Positions 59,653 to 64,000 of a stretch of DNA of 64,000 nt are shown one piece after another. The notes under the pieces are model-generated. The model was not told where the DNA came from. It made no database searches and saw only the letters and a program-made list of their open reading frames with translations. The position numbers were made by a program, and so were the translations under genes. The stretch comes from Patulibacter americanus DSM 16676 (lineage in GTDB: Bacteria; Actinomycetota; Thermoleophilia; Solirubrobacterales; Solirubrobacteraceae): positions 1 through 64,000 of the forward strand of contig NZ_ATUD01000006.1 in assembly GCF_000420025.1 (NCBI RefSeq), read 5' to 3'. Within the stretch, counting starts at the first letter, position 1, and the number at the start of each line of letters is the position of its first letter.

Positions 59653-60342
59653 TCAGGCCTTCGGGCCCTGCAGCTGCGCGATCAGCGCCTCGGCGCCCGC
59701 GGCCGACGAGCCCGGGTTCTGGCCCGTGATGAGCAGCCCGTCCTGCACGACGTACGACGCCCAGTCGTCACCCTTGCTGTAGACGCCGCCCCGCTCCTTG
59801 AGCATGTCCTCGACGAGGAACGGCACGACGTCCGTGAGGCCGACGCCGTCCTCCTCGGTGTTCGTGAAGCCGGTGACCTTCTTGCCCTGGACCAGCGGCG
59901 TGCCGTCCTCGTTCTGCACGTCGCGCAGGACGCCCGGCGCGTGGCAGACGAGGGCGACGGGCTTGCCCGCGCGGATCGTGGTCTCGATGATCCGCGCCGA
60001 GTCGGCGCTGTCGGCCAGGTCCCACAGCGGGCCGTGGCCGCCGGGGTAGAAGACGGCGTCGAAGTCGGCCGGGTCGACCGCGTCGAGGCGGTGCGTGCTG
60101 TCGAGCAGCGCGTTCGCCTCGGTGTCGGCCTCGAAGCGGCGCGTGTCGTCGGTCTGGGCGTCGGGCTCGTTGCTCTTGGGGTCCAGCGGCGGGCGGCCGC
60201 CGGCGGGCGACGCCAGCACGAGCTCGGCACCCGCGTCCTTGAGCGCGTAGTACGGGGCGGCGAGCTCCTCGAGCCAGAAGCCGGTCTTCTTGCCCGTGTC
60301 GCCGAGCTGGTCGTGGGAGGTGAGGACGATGAGGATCTTCAT
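59653..60342 (-). CDS. DJ-1/PfpI-family protein (glutamine amidotransferase-like)
   Basis: 229 aa. The class I amidotransferase-like fold has the nucleophile elbow ALVCHAPGVL (Cys followed by His) and FYPGGHGPLWDLADS, with ASPAGGRPPLDPKS near the N-terminus. This resembles Hsp31/YhbO-like glyoxalase III or chaperone members. It is probably an aldehyde or methylglyoxal defence enzyme. An operator identical to that of the TetR gene at 60457 lies 14 bases before its start, so the two are co-regulated. Confidence 0.88.
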   Translation of the reverse strand: MKILIVLTSHDQLGDTGKKTGFWLEELAAPYYALKDAGAELVLASPAGGRPPLDPKSNEPDAQTDDTRRFEADTEANALLDSTHRLDAVDPADFDAVFYPGGHGPLWDLADSADSARIIETTIRAGKPVALVCHAPGVLRDVQNEDGTPLVQGKKVTGFTNTEEDGVGLTDVVPFLVEDMLKERGGVYSKGDDWASYVVQDGLLITGQNPGSSAAGAEALIAQLQGPKA

Positions 60343-60356
60343 GGCGGTTCCTTGAT

Positions 60357-60371
60357 TAGACCGGTCGTCTA
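60357..60371. promoter_or_regulatory. NemR-like operator before DJ-1 gene
   Basis: TAGACCGGTCGTCTA, with outer arms TAGAC/GTCTA, is identical to 61072-61086. It resembles the NemR box, which is built from TAGACC and GGTCTA. Confidence 0.72.
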
Positions 60372-60456
60372 GCGACAGGTGGGTGCGAGGTTCGCAGGGT
60401 GGTACGGCGCGCGGGCCGCGGGTGAAGGTGGGAGGTGGGGGCGGAGGTGCGGCCGC

Positions 60457-61050
60457 TCAGAGGCCGAGGAGCTGCCGGGTCGCGGCCTCGGCATCGTCGA
60501 GCGGCGCGGTGCTGCGGTGGATCTTCGCGATGACGCTGGCGCCGAGCCACAGGTCGTAGAGCGCGGGGGCGAGTCGCCCGGGCTCCATGCCGACGACGAG
60601 GGAGCCGTCGGTGATGCCGGTGCGGATGGCCCGCTCCAGCCGGTCGACGATTCCGGCCGTGCCCCGCTTGAGCGCCAGGCGCATCGGCTCGGAGAGGTCG
60701 GCGACCTCGGCCCCGAGCTTCACCGCCAGGCACTTGCCCTGGCAGTCGTCGAAGCTCTGCGTCGCCCGCCAGTCGGCCCAGTACGCCATGAGGCGCCCGG
60801 CGGCGTCGCTGTCGGTGGCGGCGAACGTCGCGTCCATGCCGGCCAGGTACTCGGCGAAGTAGTGCTCCAGCACGGCCTCGCCACACGCGTCCTTCGATGC
60901 GAAGTAGTGGTAAAAGGAGCCCTTCGGGACGCCGGCGTCGGCCAGCACCTCGTTGAGTCCGACGCCCGAATAGCCCTTGTGGGCCATCGCCCGCTGCGCG
61001 CTGTCGAGGATCGCCTGGCGGGCGGGCTGCGTGGGGGTCGGGGCCGGCAT
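60457..61050 (-). CDS. TetR-family regulator, NemR/AcuR-like
   Basis: 197 aa. HTH region: VGLNEVLADAGVPKGSFYHYFASKDACGEAVL. The middle holds FDDCQGKCLAVKLGAEVAD, matching the Cys-bearing segment by which NemR senses quinones, methylglyoxal and hypochlorite. ATG 61050 is chosen, leaving 21 bases to the operator; 61068 is possible. With the same operator before itself and before the DJ-1 gene, it is likely an autoregulated repressor released by electrophiles. Confidence 0.87.
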   Translation of the reverse strand: MPAPTPTQPARQAILDSAQRAMAHKGYSGVGLNEVLADAGVPKGSFYHYFASKDACGEAVLEHYFAEYLAGMDATFAATDSDAAGRLMAYWADWRATQSFDDCQGKCLAVKLGAEVADLSEPMRLALKRGTAGIVDRLERAIRTGITDGSLVVGMEPGRLAPALYDLWLGASVIAKIHRSTAPLDDAEAATRQLLGL

Positions 61051-61071
61051 GTCCGTTGACCGTAGCACGAA

Positions 61072-61086
61072 TAGACCGGTCGTCTA
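61072..61086. promoter_or_regulatory. NemR-like operator before TetR gene
   Basis: TAGACCGGTCGTCTA, the second identical copy, stands directly upstream of the regulator's start and supports autoregulation. Confidence 0.72.
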
Positions 61087-61153
61087 GAGCCCGGGGGTCG
61101 CGTTGCGCCGGTGCTCCAGCCCTTCGCCCCGCCGCTATGGGGGCCCCGCCGCG

Positions 61154-61834
61154 CTACGTGCCGGGCACCACGAGCCCGACCTCGTAGGCGAAGACGACGA
61201 GCTGGGAGCGGTCGCGGGCTCCCAGCTTGAGCAGCACCCGCGAGACGTGCGTCTTGACCGTCAGCGGCGACAGCACCAGGTCGTCGGCGATCTCGTTGTT
61301 CGAGCGGCCGGCGGCGACGAGGAGCAGCACCTCGCGCTCGCGGGCGGTCAGCTCATCCAGTCCCGTCGCCTCGCGGAGCGTCCGCTCCGGCGTCCCGACG
61401 AAGGCCTCGATGAGTCGCCGGGTGATGCGGGGGGCCAGCAACGCCTCTCCGCCGGCGGCGATCCGGACGGTCTGCAGGAGGTCCTCCGGCTCGAGGTCCT
61501 TGAGCAGGAACCCGCTCGCGCCGGCGCGCAGCGCGCCGAAGACGTGCTCGTCGAGGTCGAAGGTCGTCAGCACGACGACGCGGGTCTCCGTGAGCGCGGG
61601 GTCGGCGGCGATGAGGCGGGTCGCCTCGATGCCGTCCATGACCGGCATGCGGACGTCCATGAGGACGACGTCGGGACGCAGCTCCCGGGCCAGCCGGACC
61701 GCGGCGGCACCGTCGCTGGCCTCGCCGCAGACGGCGAGGTCGGGCTCGGAGTCGATGAGCGCGGAGAAGCCGGCGCGGACCATGACCTGGTCGTCGACCA
61801 CCAGCACGCGGATCGGGGGCTCCATGGCGCTCAT
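61154..61834 (-). CDS. NarL/LuxR-type response regulator
   Basis: 226 aa. The receiver domain (1-120) has the acidic pair VVDDQ, phospho-acceptor Asp in DVVLMDVRMPVMDG and Lys in FLLKDLEPED. A LuxR HTH ends the protein (LTAREREVLLLVAAGRSNNEIADDLVLSPLTVKTHVSRVL). Its start overlaps the histidine kinase stop by four bases, so they are a two-component pair. No target is visible. Confidence 0.92.
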   Translation of the reverse strand: MSAMEPPIRVLVVDDQVMVRAGFSALIDSEPDLAVCGEASDGAAAVRLARELRPDVVLMDVRMPVMDGIEATRLIAADPALTETRVVVLTTFDLDEHVFGALRAGASGFLLKDLEPEDLLQTVRIAAGGEALLAPRITRRLIEAFVGTPERTLREATGLDELTAREREVLLLVAAGRSNNEIADDLVLSPLTVKTHVSRVLLKLGARDRSQLVVFAYEVGLVVPGT

Positions 61835-63096
61835 CGCAGCGGAAGCGTCGCATGGACCCGCCAACCGCCCGGGACGGGTCCCGCCCGGAGCGCGCCGCCG
61901 ACGAGCGCGGCCCGCTCGGCCATCCCGCGCAGACCGTTGCCGGACCCGTCCCCGTGCGTCGTGGTGGCCGACGCGTCCGCCCCGTCGTCCTCGACGAGCA
62001 GGTCGACCTCGGACCGGCCGATGCCGACGCGCACCGTGGCGTGCCGGGCTCCCGAGTGACGGACGACGTTGGTCGTCGCCTCCTGGACGATGCGGAAGAT
62101 CGTCGCGCCGACCGACGACGGGACGGCTTCGGGCTCGCCCTCGACGTGCAGCGTGCAGTCGATCCCGGCGGCGCGCAACGTGGCCGCGAGCCGGGGCAGC
62201 GTGTCGAGGCCGTCGGTGGGGCTCGTGGAGGTCTGTGCGTCGTCGCGCAGGACGCCCAGGGCGCCGCGCAGGTCGCGGAGCGCACCGCCCGACGACCGTT
62301 TGATGTCGCGCAGCGCCGCCTGGGCGCGCTCGGGATCCCGGGCGGCGAGGTGCGCCGCCGTTCCCGCCTGGATGTTGATCTCCATGATCGCGTGGGCCAC
62401 GACGTCGTGCACGTCCCGGGCGATCCGCAGCCGCTCCTCGGTCACGAGCTGCTGGGACCGGGCGTCCATCTCCCGCTCCCGCTCCCGCTCGCGCTCGCGG
62501 ACCGACTCCCGGAACGCGCTCCGGGCCCGGGCCCCGTCGCCGCTGACCGCGGCGATGGCGATCAGGAGGCAGTTGAGCGCCAGGACGAGATGGGCGTTGG
62601 GCACGTCGCGGGCGAAGACGACGACGGCGGTCACGGTCACCAGCACGCCGACGATCCCTGCGGCGATCGCCCGCCTGCGGTCGGTCCGCTTCGTGAAGGC
62701 GTGGACCGCCACCATGGCGGGAAGCACGACCGTGTTGTGCGGGTCCAACGTGACGAGGCACAGGAAGCTCGCGGCCAGCACGACGAGCAGGACGCGCGAG
62801 GGCGCGCGGCTCCGCCAGAGCAGGGGGAGGACCGCCAGGGCGACCGCCGGCACCGACGCGGGGCCGATGCCGGTGTCTCCCGCCACGGCCCCGTCGACGT
62901 AGAGGACCGCGGCCAGCCCGGCCACGAGCAGGAGCTCCTTGGGGTCGACGGGCACGCTGCGCCGCTGCCGCTGCCGCAGAGCCCGGCCCGCCGCGCCGCG
63001 CGCACGCGCGGCCCAGCGGGGTGCCGCGGTCGTCGACGGCGCTGCCGCGCGGAGTCCGCGGGCGGTGTGGTCTGCGTCTCGGTCCGGTTCGGTCAT
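61831..63096 (-). CDS. sensor histidine kinase, HisKA_3 type
   Basis: 421 aa from ATG 63096. About five or six membrane helices fill residues 55-185. A charged coiled linker (REREREREREMDARSQQL) follows, then the HisKA_3 box with phospho-acceptor His (RIARDVHDVVAHAIMEI) and a HATPase domain (FRIVQEATTNVVRHSGA, and GNGLRGMAERAALVGG). This is the DesK/NarX-like layout common in actinobacteria for envelope-stress sensing. The start is unsure; longer frames reach 63174 or 63288. Confidence 0.87.
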   Translation of the reverse strand: MTEPDRDADHTARGLRAAAPSTTAAPRWAARARGAAGRALRQRQRRSVPVDPKELLLVAGLAAVLYVDGAVAGDTGIGPASVPAVALAVLPLLWRSRAPSRVLLVVLAASFLCLVTLDPHNTVVLPAMVAVHAFTKRTDRRRAIAAGIVGVLVTVTAVVVFARDVPNAHLVLALNCLLIAIAAVSGDGARARSAFRESVREREREREREMDARSQQLVTEERLRIARDVHDVVAHAIMEINIQAGTAAHLAARDPERAQAALRDIKRSSGGALRDLRGALGVLRDDAQTSTSPTDGLDTLPRLAATLRAAGIDCTLHVEGEPEAVPSSVGATIFRIVQEATTNVVRHSGARHATVRVGIGRSEVDLLVEDDGADASATTTHGDGSGNGLRGMAERAALVGGALRAGPVPGGWRVHATLPLR

Positions 63097-63182
63097 GGCG
63101 GAGGTGCCCGGTCCCGCTCCGCCGCGCCGGGCCTCGCGAAAGGCCGGGCTCGCGACGTGCTCCCGTCGGACCATGATGACCG

Positions 63183-64000
63183 CTACGCGGCCGGCGCCGG
63201 CTCGGCCGGGGCGTCCGGCCCGCGGGCCGGGCCCTCCTCGCTGAGGCCGATGCGGTCGTGCAGCCTGCGCAGCGGTGCGGGCGACCACCAGCTCCAGCGA
63301 CCGAGCCGGGTCATCAGCGCCGGGATCAGCAGCGACCGGACGACCAGGGCATCGAGCAGGACGCCGACGGCGGTGGCCATGCCGAGCTGCTGGAGGAAGC
63401 TGATGTTGGAGGTCATGAACGCGCCGATGGCGATGGCCAGCAGGATGGCGGCGGCGACGATGACGGTCCCGACGCTCTGGAGACCGAAGCTGACGGCCTC
63501 ACGTGCGTGCTTGCCCTCCTCGTGGGCCTCGCGGATGCGGCCGAACAGGAAGATCCCGTAGTCGGTCGACACCGCGAAGATGATCGCGCCGGCGACGAGG
63601 AAGTTCGTGCCGTCGATGCCGCCGTTGGGGGTGTAGTCGAACACGCTGGTCAGGCGGCCCTCGCCGAAGACGAAGGTGATGATGCCGAGCGCCGCTCCGA
63701 CGGTCAGGACGTTCATCGCCAGGGCCATGGCGGGCAGGACCACCGAGCCCGTCATGAGCCAGAGGATCGCGAAGGTCAGCACCGCCAGGAGCACCCCGCC
63801 GAGGAGCATGCGGGAGCTGATGCCGGCCTGCTGGTCGACGAACTCCGCCGCGGCCCCGCCGACGCGCACCTCGTCCCCGCTGCGGTCCCGGATCTGCCGC
63901 ACGAGGTCCTGCGCCTGCGAGGAGGCGGCGTTCCCGGCGATGACGAGGTCGATCTGCCACGTGTCGGCGTTCAGGTTCTTCGGCGGGACCACGGTCTCGA
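63183..64000 (-). CDS. MMPL/RND-family transporter, C-terminal part
   Basis: About 272 codons are visible, and the frame runs off the right edge with no start. Helices and the family core are clear: GVLLAVLTFAILWLMTGSVVLPAMALAMN, DGTNFLVAGAIIFAVSTDYGIFLFGRI (the DY pair used for proton relay) and GMATAVGVLLDALVVRSLLIPA. It is an actinobacterial MmpL-type exporter of lipids or drugs. It precedes the two-component system on the same strand, with its stop about 90 bases before the kinase start, so it may be in the same operon. Confidence 0.88.
   Translation of the reverse strand, partial: ETVVPPKNLNADTWQIDLVIAGNAASSQAQDLVRQIRDRSGDEVRVGGAAAEFVDQQAGISSRMLLGGVLLAVLTFAILWLMTGSVVLPAMALAMNVLTVGAALGIITFVFGEGRLTSVFDYTPNGGIDGTNFLVAGAIIFAVSTDYGIFLFGRIREAHEEGKHAREAVSFGLQSVGTVIVAAAILLAIAIGAFMTSNISFLQQLGMATAVGVLLDALVVRSLLIPALMTRLGRWSWWSPAPLRRLHDRIGLSEEGPARGPDAPAEPAPAA

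Noticed and set aside
1-64000. Mobile element, prophage or genomic island boundaries
   Set aside because: I saw no transposase, integrase, tRNA-anchored direct repeats or shift in base composition; the catabolic locus matches its surroundings.

Overview
The window is high-GC DNA throughout, with GTG starts, four-base stop/start overlaps, a BTAD (AfsR/SARP-type) regulator, TipA-like and LuxR regulators, and actinobacterial 'anchored repeat' surface proteins. This points to a soil actinomycete. A Thermoleophilia-type host (Solirubrobacterales, e.g. Patulibacter- or Conexibacter-like) is my guess from gene content, not shown by any marker gene. I saw no rRNA, tRNA, CRISPR array, insertion sequence or phage gene. 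No gene-free stretch exceeds about 220 bases.

Region 1 (1-14.9 kb) holds general metabolism and regulation: a glycolate/lactate-type FAD oxidase with its FadR-type regulator, a glyoxalase, a gluconate-dehydrogenase-subunit-3-like protein with a GMC oxidoreductase, an MFS exporter, a very large BTAD regulator, a flavin-dependent oxidoreductase, a TipA-like MerR regulator with a textbook MerR promoter, an ACT-domain malic enzyme and a lipoprotein.

Region 2 (15-39.3 kb) reads as one catabolic locus for aromatic biogenic amines (tyramine, dopamine or similar). An amino-acid/amine permease, a copper/topaquinone amine oxidase, MoaF, two short-chain dehydrogenases and an aldehyde dehydrogenase would turn the amine into an aryl acetate. 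A flavin monooxygenase, HpaD, HpaE, a fused FAH-RraA enzyme and a DapA-type aldolase would open and cleave the homoprotocatechuate ring. A succinate-semialdehyde-type dehydrogenase would finish the route. Nearly every transcription unit here carries a common element around GGAAATCCTATATGA overlapping its promoter, including one in front of the locus's own GntR/FCD regulator. The permease and amine oxidase promoters share a second operator, CTRTCC-N4-GGATAG.

Region 3 (39.4-46.3 kb) is mixed: an ArsR-like regulator divergent from a cupin, a near-copy of the VOC protein at the window start, a MarR regulator, a VapBC-type antitoxin with a deleted toxin remnant, an arabinose/fucose-isomerase-like protein and a second MFS exporter.

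Region 4 (46.3-59.5 kb) is a cell-surface metal-capture system: a TroA/ZnuA-type lipoprotein with an inserted surface domain, an anchored-repeat membrane protein, the ABC ATPase and permease, three further secreted proteins (one broken by an in-frame TGA), a PKD protein, an ExbB/TolQ-like channel and a DUF2149 (ExbD-like) protein, then a histidine-rich repeat protein on the other strand. Three Fur/Zur-like palindromes stand in front of its three transcription units, so zinc or another metal as signal and cargo is a good hypothesis.

Region 5 (59.6-64 kb) holds a NemR-like electrophile-response pair (DJ-1/PfpI protein and TetR regulator sharing an identical 15-base operator), a NarL-type two-component system and the end of an MMPL transporter cut by the window edge.
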